Shown: positions 8,812-18,227 of the stretch, piece after piece
How the letters are laid out: each line of letters opens with the position of its first letter
How positions within the stretch are numbered: position 1 is the first letter of the stretch
From: Sulfurimonas sp.
Lineage (GTDB): Bacteria > Campylobacterota > Campylobacteria > Campylobacterales > Sulfurimonadaceae
Direction: 5' to 3'
Assembly: GCA_028044295.1 (NCBI GenBank)
Contig: JAOFSE010000014.1
Location: 1-56,947, forward strand
Length of the DNA: 56,947 bases
Notes under the pieces: model-generated
What the model saw: the letters and a program-made list of their open reading frames with translations, nothing else
What the model was told of the DNA's origin: nothing
The model's database searches: none
Translations under genes and position numbers: made by a program

Positions 8812-10009
8812 TAATAAAAAATATGATTATTTAATAGTAGGTGCTGGTATTATAGGTATGACAATTGCATATGAATTGAAAAGTAGAAATCCTAATATTA
8901 GTATTGTCATTATTGATAAAGAAGATAATGTTGGCAAACATGCGAGTGGTAGAAACAGTGGAGTACTTCATGCTGGATTTTATTACAGTGCAGATAGTTT
9001 AAAGGCTAAGTTCACTGTAAATGGTAATAAGTTGATGAAACAATTTTGTTACAATAATGATATTTTTGTAAATGAAACAAAAAAGATAGTTGTAGCAAAA
9101 GATGAAATAGAATTGGAAGGGATATATGAGCTTCAAAAAAGAGCAGAAATCAATGGTGTTGAGACATCTATTATTGATGAAGATACAGTTTATAAAATTG
9201 ATCCGAATATAAAAACATATAAAAAAGCACTTTATTCTCCAACTACAGCAAGTATTAATCCTTTAGAAGTTTGTTTTAAATTAAAAGAAGTATTAGAAAA
9301 GAAAGATGTAGAATTTTATTTTAATACTCCTTTTAGTAAATGTCATTTAGATTATGGTTATTTGGTAAATTCATCTGGTGCTTATGCTGATAAAATTGCA
9401 CAACAATTTGGCTTAGCTAAGAATTATACTATGCTTCCTTTTAAAGGCATATATTTAAAATATTTAGAAAATAAAACAGATATAAAAACCAATATTTATC
9501 CCGTTCCAAATTTATCAAATCCATTTTTAGGAGTTCATTATACTATCACTTCTGATGGAAGTATCAAGATTGGGCCTACTGCAATTCCCGCTTTCTGGAG
9601 AGAGAACTATAGTGGATTTAATAACTTTAATATTTTTGAAATGATTGAAGTATTATATTATGAATCTAAGTTATTTATATTAAATTCATTTAATTTCAGA
9701 AGTTTAGCATTAAATGAATTTAAAAATTATAGTACAAAATATTTTATACAAACAGCAAAAAATATGGTTAAGAAAATAGAAAATAATTTTAAACCAATGC
9801 CAGCTGGGATAAGGGCTCAACTTTTGAATACTAAAACGAATGAATTAGTTCAAGATTTTGTAGTTGAACATGCTGAAAACTCAACGCATATTTTAAATTC
9901 TGTAAGCCCTGCATTTACTTGTTCATTTTCTTTTGCTGAATATGTAGTAGATCAAATTAATAATAATAAACTTAGATATAATTCTATTTTAAATAAGGAA
10001 AATTTATAA
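8801..10009 (+). CDS. FAD-dependent oxidoreductase, L-2-hydroxyglutarate oxidase (LhgO)-like
   Basis: A 402-residue DAO-fold flavoprotein. The N-terminus has the FAD dinucleotide motif VGAGIIGMTIAYEL (from residue 13), followed by KHASGRNSGVLHAGFYY, diagnostic of the LhgO/L2HGDH branch. Members oxidise the secondary alcohol of L-2-hydroxyglutarate. Here the gene sits in a sugar-nucleotide operon, overlapping gmhA by 11 bases and the next epimerase gene by 1, so a 2-hydroxy-acid or sugar-derived substrate is plausible, but that is inference. Start is TTG at 8801; the next in-frame ATG would remove the FAD motif. Very AT-rich. Confidence 0.75.
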   Translation: MKNSNKKYDYLIVGAGIIGMTIAYELKSRNPNISIVIIDKEDNVGKHASGRNSGVLHAGFYYSADSLKAKFTVNGNKLMKQFCYNNDIFVNETKKIVVAKDEIELEGIYELQKRAEINGVETSIIDEDTVYKIDPNIKTYKKALYSPTTASINPLEVCFKLKEVLEKKDVEFYFNTPFSKCHLDYGYLVNSSGAYADKIAQQFGLAKNYTMLPFKGIYLKYLENKTDIKTNIYPVPNLSNPFLGVHYTITSDGSIKIGPTAIPAFWRENYSGFNNFNIFEMIEVLYYESKLFILNSFNFRSLALNEFKNYSTKYFIQTAKNMVKKIENNFKPMPAGIRAQLLNTKTNELVQDFVVEHAENSTHILNSVSPAFTCSFSFAEYVVDQINNNKLRYNSILNKENL

Positions 10010-10998
10010 TGAATAAAGTATTAGTATTAGCTAGTAACTCATTCTCTGGTTCAAACTTCATAGATAATCAATTAAATGAGGGGTACCAAGTATTTGGTAT
10101 TAGTAGATCTAAAGAAATAAATTCTGTTTTTTTACCATATAAGAATAATAAAAACTATAAGAACTTTAAATTTTTCAAATATGATTTAAATAATAATTTA
10201 GATGAAATAATAGATTTAATTAAAAAAGAAAGAATTTCATATATAGTTAATTTTGCAGCACAAAGCATGGTTGGTCAAAGTTGGGACAAGCCAGAAGACT
10301 GGTTTATGACAAATACAGTTTCTACAATTAAATTTCATAATGAGTTGAAAAATTTAGATTTTTTAGACAAATATGTACACGTTTCAACTCCTGAAGTTTA
10401 TGGAACATGCAGTGGGCTAATACAAGAACATACTAATTACAATCCCAGTACTCCTTATGCAACATCTAGAGCGGCAGCAGATATGAGTTTAAAAAACTTT
10501 TATGATACTTATGATTTTCCTGTTGTTTTCACAAGAGCTGCAAATGTGTTTGGTGAGCATCAGCAGTTATATAGGATTGTTCCTAAAGCTATTTTATCAT
10601 TTTTATCTAATGAAAAATTACCGTTACATGGTGGTGGACACTCTGTAAGATCATTTATTCATATGGATGATGTGTCAGATGCAACAAATAAAATTTTACA
10701 AAATGGAAAAATTGGTGATATATATCATATCTCTACTAGACAAAATATTTCTATTCGCGAACTTGTTGAAATGACAGCAAAACAACTTGATGTTAACTTT
10801 GAAGACAATGTAGAAATAACAGAAGACAGAAAAGGTAAGGATGGTGCTTATTTACTAGATAGCACTAAGTTAAGAGAAACATTAAATTGGAATGAAACAA
10901 TAAGCTTAGAAAACGGTATTGACAGAACTATTCAATGGGTAAAAGATAATTATGAAACATTATTGACTCAACCTATGAATTACATACATAAAGCATAA
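10009..10998 (+). CDS. Nucleotide-sugar 4,6-dehydratase-like extended SDR with altered active site
   Basis: A 329-residue extended SDR nearest in appearance to RmlB/GDP-mannose dehydratase: NFAAQSMVGQSW near residue 81, STPEVYG (126-132), YATSRAAAD (150-158), and a C-terminal RSFIHMDDV substrate domain. Two active-site departures are visible: the usual TDE of 4,6-dehydratases is TPE (127-129), and the Tyr-x3-Lys catalytic pair is Tyr150-x3-Arg154. The nucleotide-binding stretch is also unusual (ASNSFSGSNF instead of TGxxGxxG). It may be a specialised dehydratase or epimerase or have reduced activity; the substrate is unknown. Start ATG 10009 overlaps the previous stop by one base (TAATG). Confidence 0.75.
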   Translation: MNKVLVLASNSFSGSNFIDNQLNEGYQVFGISRSKEINSVFLPYKNNKNYKNFKFFKYDLNNNLDEIIDLIKKERISYIVNFAAQSMVGQSWDKPEDWFMTNTVSTIKFHNELKNLDFLDKYVHVSTPEVYGTCSGLIQEHTNYNPSTPYATSRAAADMSLKNFYDTYDFPVVFTRAANVFGEHQQLYRIVPKAILSFLSNEKLPLHGGGHSVRSFIHMDDVSDATNKILQNGKIGDIYHISTRQNISIRELVEMTAKQLDVNFEDNVEITEDRKGKDGAYLLDSTKLRETLNWNETISLENGIDRTIQWVKDNYETLLTQPMNYIHKA

Positions 10999-11009
10999 AA
11001 AGGAAGTTA

Positions 11010-11954
11010 ATGAAAAATATTTTAGTAACTGGTGGTACAGGATATGTTGGAACTGTACTTGTAAATGAATTATTAAGACAAGGGCATGTTGTTACAGTTG
11101 TTGATACTATGTGGTTTGGCGATTATTTAGAAGAGCATAAAAATTTAACTAAAATAAAAACAAATATTTTAGAAATTGATAATATCCCTATGGCAAATGT
11201 CGATACTGTTTTTCATTTAGCAAATATAGCAAATGATCCGACAGGTGATTTGAACTCAAAATTAACATGGGAAGTTAATGCTTTAGCTTCAAAGTTGTTG
11301 GTAGAAAAAGCTATCGATAACAATGTTAAACAGTTTGTGTATGCAAGTAGTGGAAGTGTATATGGAATAAAAGAAGAAGCTCAAGTTACAGAAGATTTAG
11401 ACTTAGTGCCAATTAGTGATTATAATAAAACAAAGATGATAAGTGAAAGAGTTCTATCGAGTTATGAAGATAAGATAAATATTATATCTATTAGACCAGC
11501 TACTGTTTGTGGTTATAGTCCTAGAATGAGATTAGATGTTTCTGTAAACATGTTAACAATGCAAGCCCTTCAAAATAAAAAAATTACAGTCTTCGGTGGA
11601 AAGCAGGTAAGACCAAATATTCATATTCTTGATATGATTGGTGTGTATATACATTTTTTAAATAATAATGAATTAACTGGAATTTATAATGCTGGTTTTG
11701 AAAATATATCTATTTTGGATATTGCTGAAAAAGTAGCGAAAAAAATAGATGCAGAAATTATTGTAACGCCATCAAATGATCCAAGATCATATAGATTGAA
11801 TTCTGATAAACTTTTAAATACAGGCTTTTCACCAAAATATGGTGTTGACTATGCGATAGCTGAAATAATAGAAAAATATAATAGTGGCATATTAAAAGAT
11901 GAAGATAGATACTATAACTTAAAAGTTATGGACAAGCTAGGGATTGGAGCATAA
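11010..11954 (+). CDS. NAD-dependent epimerase/dehydratase (extended SDR)
   Basis: A 314-residue extended SDR with complete motifs: VTGGTGYVGTVL at residue 5, FHLANIAND, ASSGSVYG near 115, and YNKTK (Tyr-x3-Lys) near 140. The family includes UDP-sugar epimerases, dehydratases and reductases; I cannot name the substrate. It is preceded by an AAAGGAAG ribosome site 12 bases after the previous gene and its stop abuts the next start, so it belongs to the same transcript. Together with the SDR before it, it could carry out dehydration or epimerisation steps on the nucleotide-activated sugar of this module. Confidence 0.8.
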   Translation: MKNILVTGGTGYVGTVLVNELLRQGHVVTVVDTMWFGDYLEEHKNLTKIKTNILEIDNIPMANVDTVFHLANIANDPTGDLNSKLTWEVNALASKLLVEKAIDNNVKQFVYASSGSVYGIKEEAQVTEDLDLVPISDYNKTKMISERVLSSYEDKINIISIRPATVCGYSPRMRLDVSVNMLTMQALQNKKITVFGGKQVRPNIHILDMIGVYIHFLNNNELTGIYNAGFENISILDIAEKVAKKIDAEIIVTPSNDPRSYRLNSDKLLNTGFSPKYGVDYAIAEIIEKYNSGILKDEDRYYNLKVMDKLGIGA

Positions 11955-12614
11955 ATGGGAATAGAAATTGATTTATTAGAAAACTATCCAAAAACAAAAA
12001 GAGATTTACAAGAGCGAGCTGACTCAAAAACAGAAGAAGATAGAGCAATTGCTAGAAAGTTTGGAAAAGACTTCTTTGATGGCGATAGAAATCACGGCTA
12101 TGGTGGTTTTAATTATATGAGTAGATTTTGGCAGCCAGTAATACCAACTTTTGAAAAACATTTTAAGCTAGATGCAAATAGTAAAGTTTTAGATGTTGGA
12201 TGTGCAAAAGGTTTTATGCTTTTTGATATGAAAGAAATTATTCCAGGAATAACAGTTGAAGGAATAGATGTTTCTAGTTATGCTATTGAAAATTCAAAAG
12301 AAGAAGTAAAAGAGTTCTTAAAAGTTGCAGATGTAAGAAGCTTGCCTTTTGAAGATAATAGTTTTGATGTAGTTATATCTATAAACACTATTCATAACTT
12401 AGAAAGAGAAGAGTGTGGGAAAGCATTACAAGAAATTGAGCGAGTTAGTCGTGGAAAAAGTTTTATAACTGTAGATGCTTATAGAAATGAAGAAGAAAAA
12501 GAAGCTATGTATGCTTGGAACTTAACTGCTAAAACGATTATGAGTGTAGATGAATGGATAGAGTTTTTTGATGAGGTTGGATACACTGGTGATTATTTTT
12601 GGTTTATACCATAA
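11955..12614 (+). CDS. Class I SAM-dependent methyltransferase
   Basis: A 219-residue Rossmann methyltransferase. SAM motif I reads VLDVGCAKGFMLF (about residue 75), motif II acidic strand GIDVSSYAI, a post-I DVRSLPFEDNSFDVV and motif IV NTIHNLE. It starts on the base after the SDR stop codon. In this setting it probably methylates a sugar intermediate or nucleotide sugar, but the acceptor atom cannot be inferred. It is followed after 9 bases by the E1-alpha-like gene. Confidence 0.8.
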   Translation: MGIEIDLLENYPKTKRDLQERADSKTEEDRAIARKFGKDFFDGDRNHGYGGFNYMSRFWQPVIPTFEKHFKLDANSKVLDVGCAKGFMLFDMKEIIPGITVEGIDVSSYAIENSKEEVKEFLKVADVRSLPFEDNSFDVVISINTIHNLEREECGKALQEIERVSRGKSFITVDAYRNEEEKEAMYAWNLTAKTIMSVDEWIEFFDEVGYTGDYFWFIP

Positions 12615-12623
12615 AGAGCTAAG

Positions 12624-13586
12624 ATGAAAATTGATAAAGAAATATTAAAAAAGATATATTTAACAGCTTTTAAAATAAGAAAAGTAGAAGAAGAGATAGC
12701 TGATAGATATAAAGAACAAGAGATGAGATGTCCTGTTCACTTGAGTATTGGTCAAGAGCTTGTTCCAGCTGTTTATTCTATGTTTGTTACAGAAAATGAT
12801 TATGCTGTTAGTACACATAGAGCACATGCTCACTATCTTTCAAAAGGTGGTAGTATCAATAAAATGATTGCCGAAATATATGGTAAAGAAACAGGTTGTT
12901 CTAAAGGGCTAGGTGGATCAATGCATTTGATTGATGAAGAAGTTGGTTTTATGGGAAGTACTGCCATTGTTGGTGGAACAATTCCTGTTGGAACTGGACT
13001 TGGTCTGTCAATAAAGATTAAACAAGAAAATAAAATAAGTACAGTTTTTTTAGGAGATGGATCTACTGAAGAAGGTGTGTTTTATGAGTCATTAAATTTT
13101 GCTGCTGTAAAAGATTTACCTGTCTTGTATATTTGTGAAAACAATATGTATTCAGTATATTCGAATTTAGAAGTAAGACAACCAAAAAATAGAAAAATAT
13201 ATAAGTTAGCTGAGTCAATAGGAATTAAATCCTCTCATGCAAATGGATATGATGTAGAAGATTGCTATATGAAATTAGAAGAAGCTATAAACTATGTAAA
13301 AGAGAATAAAAAGCCTTTTTTCATTGAGCTTGATACGTACAGATACAGAGAACACTGTGGACCAAATTATGATAATCATATTGGTTATAGAGAAGAACAA
13401 GAGTATAAAAAGCATTTAGAAAAAGATCCACTAAATATAATGAAAGAATACCTAAGCGATGAAAGCTTAGATATTGAAGAAAAAAAAATCCTAGAAAAAA
13501 TAGATGATGCTTTTACTTTTGCGAAAGAATCACAAATCCCTAAATATGAAAATATTGAGAAGTACATATACAAGGAAAAAAATTGA
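12624..13586 (+). CDS. Thiamine-diphosphate dehydrogenase E1 component, alpha-subunit-like
   Basis: A 320-residue PDH/acetoin-dehydrogenase E1-alpha homologue: THRAHAHYLSKG near residue 64, KGLGGSMHL near 94, and the ThDP/Mg motif from GDG (144-146) to NN (173-174). Its partner beta gene overlaps by 4 bases. In 2-oxo-acid dehydrogenases E1 decarboxylates the 2-oxo acid and passes the acyl group to lipoyl-E2, but no E2 or E3 gene is present anywhere in the window and the setting is a polysaccharide operon. A carboligase role, adding a two-carbon unit from pyruvate to a keto-sugar, would make sense here and has precedents among antibiotic sugar pathways; this is inference. Confidence 0.87.
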   Translation: MKIDKEILKKIYLTAFKIRKVEEEIADRYKEQEMRCPVHLSIGQELVPAVYSMFVTENDYAVSTHRAHAHYLSKGGSINKMIAEIYGKETGCSKGLGGSMHLIDEEVGFMGSTAIVGGTIPVGTGLGLSIKIKQENKISTVFLGDGSTEEGVFYESLNFAAVKDLPVLYICENNMYSVYSNLEVRQPKNRKIYKLAESIGIKSSHANGYDVEDCYMKLEEAINYVKENKKPFFIELDTYRYREHCGPNYDNHIGYREEQEYKKHLEKDPLNIMKEYLSDESLDIEEKKILEKIDDAFTFAKESQIPKYENIEKYIYKEKN

Positions 13587-14635
13587 GAGAATTAACTTTT
13601 TCCAAAGCTATCAATGAAGCATTAGAAACTGCAATGCGAATAGATGATTCTGTTATAAAGTACGGCTTGGGTGTAACTGATCCATTAGGTGTTTTTAATA
13701 CAACCTTAGATTTAGAAGAAAAGTTTGGTAAAGATAGAGTTTTTGATATGCCAACTTCTGAAAATGCTATGACAGGTGTTGCCGTTGGTGCGAGTATAGG
13801 TGGTTTAAAACCTGTAATGACTCATCAAAGACTAGACTTCTTTTTGCTAGCTATGGATCAATTGGTAAATAATGCTGCAAAATGGAACTTTATGTTTGGT
13901 GGTAATTCAAGTGTACCTATTACTATTAGATTAATAATAGGAAGAGGATGGGGGCAAGGTCCAACACATGCACAAAGCTTACAAGCTTGGTTCGCACATA
14001 TACCAGGTCTTAAGGTAGTAATGCCTACTACACCTCAAGATGCAAAAGGACTTTTACTGGAAAGTATTTTTGATCCAAATCCTGTGATTTTTCTTGAACA
14101 TAGATGGTTGCATAATATGGTTGGAGATGTACCAGAAGATGATGATTTTCGAGTAGCAATAGGAAAATGTGAAATATTAAAAAGTGGAAATGATGTAACA
14201 ATTGTATCAATGTCATACATGAGTATAGAGGCAATTCATGCAGCAGAAAAGCTTACTGAAAATGGAATTTCATGTGAAATTATTGATCTTAAAACAGTTA
14301 GTCCTGTAGACTGGGAAACAATTTATGAGTCTGTTGAAAAAACAAAAAGAATTATTGTTCTTGATACTTCAAGTGAATTTGCTTCAATAGCATCAGATAT
14401 AGTTGCAAAAGTATCGACAAAGTTTTTTAATGTGTTAAAATCTGCACCACAAATAATAGCATTACCAGATGTTCATTCACCAACTAGTTATCATCTAAGC
14501 GGGAACTACTATAAAGATGCTAAAGATATTGTAGTTGAGATTGCTAATATGTTTGATAAAAATATAGATGTGTCAGATTTTATGACTAAAGAACATCATG
14601 ATATACCAGGTGATTGGTTTAAAGGTCCATTTTAA
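13583..14635 (+). CDS. Thiamine-diphosphate dehydrogenase E1 component, beta-subunit-like
   Basis: A 350-residue partner of the preceding E1-alpha-like protein. It shows the pyrimidine-binding domain features of E1-beta (SENAMTGVAVGASIGGLKP near residue 54, MDQLVNNAAKW near 93) and the C-terminal transketolase-C domain (GNDVTIVSMSYMSIEA). Glu in SENAM is the residue expected to activate ThDP. Start is TTG at 13583, overlapping the alpha stop (TTGA), a coupling that favours 1:1 expression. The C-terminus carries a tail of about 30 residues ending DIPGDWFKGPF that I do not recognise from standard E1-beta. Its stop overlaps the next start by one base (TAATG). Confidence 0.87.
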   Translation: MRELTFSKAINEALETAMRIDDSVIKYGLGVTDPLGVFNTTLDLEEKFGKDRVFDMPTSENAMTGVAVGASIGGLKPVMTHQRLDFFLLAMDQLVNNAAKWNFMFGGNSSVPITIRLIIGRGWGQGPTHAQSLQAWFAHIPGLKVVMPTTPQDAKGLLLESIFDPNPVIFLEHRWLHNMVGDVPEDDDFRVAIGKCEILKSGNDVTIVSMSYMSIEAIHAAEKLTENGISCEIIDLKTVSPVDWETIYESVEKTKRIIVLDTSSEFASIASDIVAKVSTKFFNVLKSAPQIIALPDVHSPTSYHLSGNYYKDAKDIVVEIANMFDKNIDVSDFMTKEHHDIPGDWFKGPF

Positions 14636-15429
14636 TGAAAAATGCGATAGTATTTTCTGCATCTAGCGGTATTGGTTATGTTTTGTGTCTTAGATTACTT
14701 CAAGAAGATTATACAGTATATGGAACATATAACAATTATTCAAAAGATGTAGATAAATTGAAATCTTTGGATGTAAAATTATATAAATGTAATCTTTTAG
14801 TCGATGAGGAGTTAGATAAGCTGATTAGTCAATTAAAGAAGGATGTTATTGTATGGAATTCGTTGTATCTACTACAAGCTACTATGAATCCGATAGGTTG
14901 TTTAATAGATTTGGATATGAAATTATGGGAAGAATCTATAAAATTGAATTTTATAAATCAAATAAAAATTATTCAAGGATTATTAGAAAGTAGATCAAAG
15001 GATATGACTTCAAATGTTGTCACATTTGCAGGTGGTGGAACGAATAGCGCAGTGAAAAATTTTTCTGCATACACTGTATCAAAAATAGCATTGATAAAAA
15101 TGATGGAATTATTGTACGAAGAATATAATGATACAAAATTTACTTGTATTGGACCTGGTTGGGTAGATACAAAAATTCATAATGAGACTATTCTTGCAAA
15201 AGAGTCAGCTGAAGAAGCTTATATTCAAACAGTTAAACACATAGAAAATAATATATTTACACCAGTTGATGATGTAGTTAATTGTATAATGTGGTTAGAA
15301 AATAGCAGTAAAGAAGAAGTTAGTGGCAGAAACTTTAGTGTCGCATATGATGAATGGGATAGTGAACTATTATCAAAAAATTTAGTATCTGATCCAGATA
15401 TGTATAAATTAAGACGAAAAGGTAATTAA
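14635..15429 (+). CDS. Classical short-chain dehydrogenase/reductase
   Basis: A 264-residue SDR. The cofactor loop reads FSASSGIGYVL near the N-terminus and the catalytic YTVSK (Tyr-x3-Lys) lies near residue 145, with VTFAGGGTNS preceding it as the catalytic serine/threonine strand and GPGWVDTKIH after it. It should reduce a ketone or oxidise an alcohol with NAD(P). Directly downstream of the E1-like pair it is a good candidate for reducing the keto group left after a two-carbon transfer, but that is a guess from context. Confidence 0.8.
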   Translation: MKNAIVFSASSGIGYVLCLRLLQEDYTVYGTYNNYSKDVDKLKSLDVKLYKCNLLVDEELDKLISQLKKDVIVWNSLYLLQATMNPIGCLIDLDMKLWEESIKLNFINQIKIIQGLLESRSKDMTSNVVTFAGGGTNSAVKNFSAYTVSKIALIKMMELLYEEYNDTKFTCIGPGWVDTKIHNETILAKESAEEAYIQTVKHIENNIFTPVDDVVNCIMWLENSSKEEVSGRNFSVAYDEWDSELLSKNLVSDPDMYKLRRKGN

Positions 15430-15431
15430 AT

Positions 15432-16451
15432 ATGATAGCAAACAATATAGATGATATAAAAACAGCAATAGAAAAGTTAATTGAATTAAGAGAAAAGCAA
15501 TATAAGAAGCATGTAACAAGACCGAGTGTTATATGGAAGAAGTGGCTTCAAATGTTGGGATTTATAAGAGAGTTTTCTAATGATAGACTTAGTGATATAA
15601 GGTTACATACTGGTTTTGGATTTTTTCTTGGATCAAATTGGAGTACTTGTTATTATGAAAAAAATGAAATTGAGTTAGGAATTAAAGAAGTTGAAAACTC
15701 CCAATATATAAAAGATTATCATAAGTTAACAAAAGAGTTATCTAAGGAGTTTTTTTGTTCTGAAATTGATGTAAATAGAGAATTAATTTCTATTAGCTAT
15801 AATGATAAATATATAAATGAGGATGTTTTAAGATTTCAGTCAACTATTTCAAACTTATCATGTTTAAAAAATAAGAATATTAAAAGATATCTTGAAATAG
15901 GTGCAGGTTATGGCGGTCTATGTAATCAATTCAACAAACTATTTAAACCAGAACAAGTAATTGTTATCGATCATCCAGAAGTTTTATTTTGGAGTATTGT
16001 TTACACATATATCAATAATAAAGATGCAAAAATCCAGATAGTTACTGACTTAAGTGAAGATATAATAGAAGATGCGGATTTTGTATTTATTTCAGCATTC
16101 TTAACAGATATAATGAAAGGTTACAATGTTGATTTATTGGTTAACGAAAACTCTTTTTGTGAAATGACTGAAGAGCAAATAAATTATTATTTTGATACTG
16201 TATCATTTGATTTAATGTATTCAAATAATAGAAATAGACAGTTTATGAATTCTGAAGTTAATAGTTTAAATAATATTATTTTAAATAAGTATATTGTAAA
16301 ACCTGAACCTTCTTATTACAAGAAATACTATAGTGATGATTTAAATTTACATAATTTAAAATATCATTTCTTTGCATCGGATGATTCTAATAATTTACCG
16401 AATTTTAAATATGAAAATTTATCTGGCTTGACAATTAGAACAAAGCATTAA
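15432..16451 (+). CDS. Putative sugar O-methyltransferase (NanM/TIGR04371-like)
   Basis: A 339-residue protein with a SAM-binding motif in its middle, YLEIGAGYGGLCNQF (about residue 154), followed by VIVIDHPEVLFW and DADFVFISAF. The N-terminal 120 residues are helical and charged. This layout, with a late SAM motif ending in GAGYGGL, is that of the putative sugar O-methyltransferases grouped as NanM/TIGR04371 in surface-polysaccharide loci. A close 2-base gap to the SDR and to the ALS-like gene places it inside the same module. Confidence 0.65.
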   Translation: MIANNIDDIKTAIEKLIELREKQYKKHVTRPSVIWKKWLQMLGFIREFSNDRLSDIRLHTGFGFFLGSNWSTCYYEKNEIELGIKEVENSQYIKDYHKLTKELSKEFFCSEIDVNRELISISYNDKYINEDVLRFQSTISNLSCLKNKNIKRYLEIGAGYGGLCNQFNKLFKPEQVIVIDHPEVLFWSIVYTYINNKDAKIQIVTDLSEDIIEDADFVFISAFLTDIMKGYNVDLLVNENSFCEMTEEQINYYFDTVSFDLMYSNNRNRQFMNSEVNSLNNIILNKYIVKPEPSYYKKYYSDDLNLHNLKYHFFASDDSNNLPNFKYENLSGLTIRTKH

Positions 16452-16453
16452 TC

Positions 16454-18217
16454 ATGGATCGTGTTAAACTGTCTGATTATGTTATTGAATATTTAATTGC
16501 TCTCAAGATAGAGCATGTTTTCGTAATACAAGGTGGAGCAGTTGCACATCTTATTAATTCGATAGAGAAGAATGAGGATATAAAATATATTACTTGTCAA
16601 CACGAACAAGCTTGTGCAATGGCTGCTGATGCATATTCTAGAACAAGTAAAACAATTGGTGTGGCAATGGCAACTTCTGGTCCAGGAGCAACTAACCTGA
16701 TTACTGGAATTGCTAATGCATATTATGACTCTATTCCTGTATTATATATAACTGGAAATGTTACTTCATTTAGACAGAGTGCTAATATGGGCATTAGACA
16801 ATATGGATTTCAAGAAACGGATATAGTTAATATTGTAAAACCTATTACTAAATATGCTATCGCTTTAGAAGATCCTAATGATATTGACTATGTACTTTCT
16901 AAAGCTATATTTGAAGCAAATAATAAGAGAAAAGGTCCTGTCTTAATTGATATACCAGATGATTTTCAAAGACTTGAAATTGATAAGGAAGGATTGAAAA
17001 AATTTATTAATCCTGTTGAATTAAAAATAGAAGAAAGATTTGCTTTTACTGAAATACATAATTTTCTTAAAATGTCCAAACGACCGGTCCTAATATTCGG
17101 TAGTGGAATTATTTCATCAAATTCATTAGAATTAGCAAGACAAACAACATATGATTTTAATATACCAACTGTTTTTAGCTGGCCGTTGAAAGGAATGTTT
17201 AATTATAACGATGATTTAAACTTTGGTTCTTTTGGAACAAACTCATTGAGAAGTGGAAATTTTATTGTTCAAAATGCAGATTTGATTATCGTTATAGGCA
17301 ATAGATTAGATACGCATGCAACAGGAAAGCTTGATGAATTTGCAAGAGAAGCAAAAATAGTCGTAGTAGATATTGATGAAAATGAACTGAAAAAATTTGA
17401 ACATTTTGGAAAAAAAATAGATTTGAAATATTGTATGGATTGTAAAGATTTTTTAGTTGACTTTAATAAGATAAATTATACATTCGATAATAATAATTGG
17501 CTAGAATATTGTAGAGGATTGAAAAATAAATATTATAAAGATAATTTAGTTTCGTGTAAAAATATTTCGCCAGGCTATTTTTTTGAAGAGTTGTCTAAAA
17601 TAGTATCAGATAATACAGTGTTTATTGGAGATACTGGAGCCAACCTTGTATATTTGTTTAATGGAATGAAAGAAAAACTTGGGCAAAAGTATATATCTGC
17701 TTTTAATAATACACCTATGGGATTTGCTATTTCAGCATCTATTGGAACTGCATTAGCTAATAAAGATAAAAATATTATATGTTGTACTGGTGATGGTGGA
17801 TTACAGATGAATATACAAGAGTTAGCAACTATTGCATATTACAATCTCCCTATAACTATTATTGTTTTTAATAATAGAGGTCATGGAATGATAAAACAAA
17901 CTCAAGATGATTGGTTTAATTCTAAATATAGTGCTTCATCTCACCAAAATGGTATACCTAATCTTAATTTTAAAGATATTGCTCACTCTTATGGAATTGA
18001 TGCTGTTAAAATTGATAGTGATAAAGAAGTTGATTCTATATTATCAGAGTTAAAATATGATAAGCCTTTTTTAATTGAATTAATAATAGATGAAAATTTG
18101 AGGATTAATCCAATGATTCAATTTGGTAGGCCATTAGAGGATATGAATCCATTATTAGAAAGAGAAGAATTTATTGACAATATGATTGTTCAACCACTTA
18201 AAATTTCAGAGGTATAG
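16454..18217 (+). CDS. Acetolactate-synthase-like thiamine-diphosphate enzyme
   Basis: A 587-residue full-length protein with the three-domain layout of the acetolactate synthase/pyruvate oxidase family: PYR domain with catalytic Glu51 in CQHEQACAMAADAYSR and the SGPGATNL loop, central domain (about 190-330), and PP domain with TGDGGLQMN (GDG at 446-448) to NN about 28 residues later. Because it lies in a polysaccharide locus beside sugar enzymes, biosynthesis of branched-chain amino acids is unlikely. YerE, a relative, attaches a two-carbon unit from pyruvate to a CDP-keto-sugar in yersiniose biosynthesis, so a similar carboligation is a reasonable inference. It is the second independent ThDP enzyme in 6 kb. 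Confidence 0.85.
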   Translation: MDRVKLSDYVIEYLIALKIEHVFVIQGGAVAHLINSIEKNEDIKYITCQHEQACAMAADAYSRTSKTIGVAMATSGPGATNLITGIANAYYDSIPVLYITGNVTSFRQSANMGIRQYGFQETDIVNIVKPITKYAIALEDPNDIDYVLSKAIFEANNKRKGPVLIDIPDDFQRLEIDKEGLKKFINPVELKIEERFAFTEIHNFLKMSKRPVLIFGSGIISSNSLELARQTTYDFNIPTVFSWPLKGMFNYNDDLNFGSFGTNSLRSGNFIVQNADLIIVIGNRLDTHATGKLDEFAREAKIVVVDIDENELKKFEHFGKKIDLKYCMDCKDFLVDFNKINYTFDNNNWLEYCRGLKNKYYKDNLVSCKNISPGYFFEELSKIVSDNTVFIGDTGANLVYLFNGMKEKLGQKYISAFNNTPMGFAISASIGTALANKDKNIICCTGDGGLQMNIQELATIAYYNLPITIIVFNNRGHGMIKQTQDDWFNSKYSASSHQNGIPNLNFKDIAHSYGIDAVKIDSDKEVDSILSELKYDKPFLIELIIDENLRINPMIQFGRPLEDMNPLLEREEFIDNMIVQPLKISEV

Positions 18218-18227
18218 GGATAAATAA

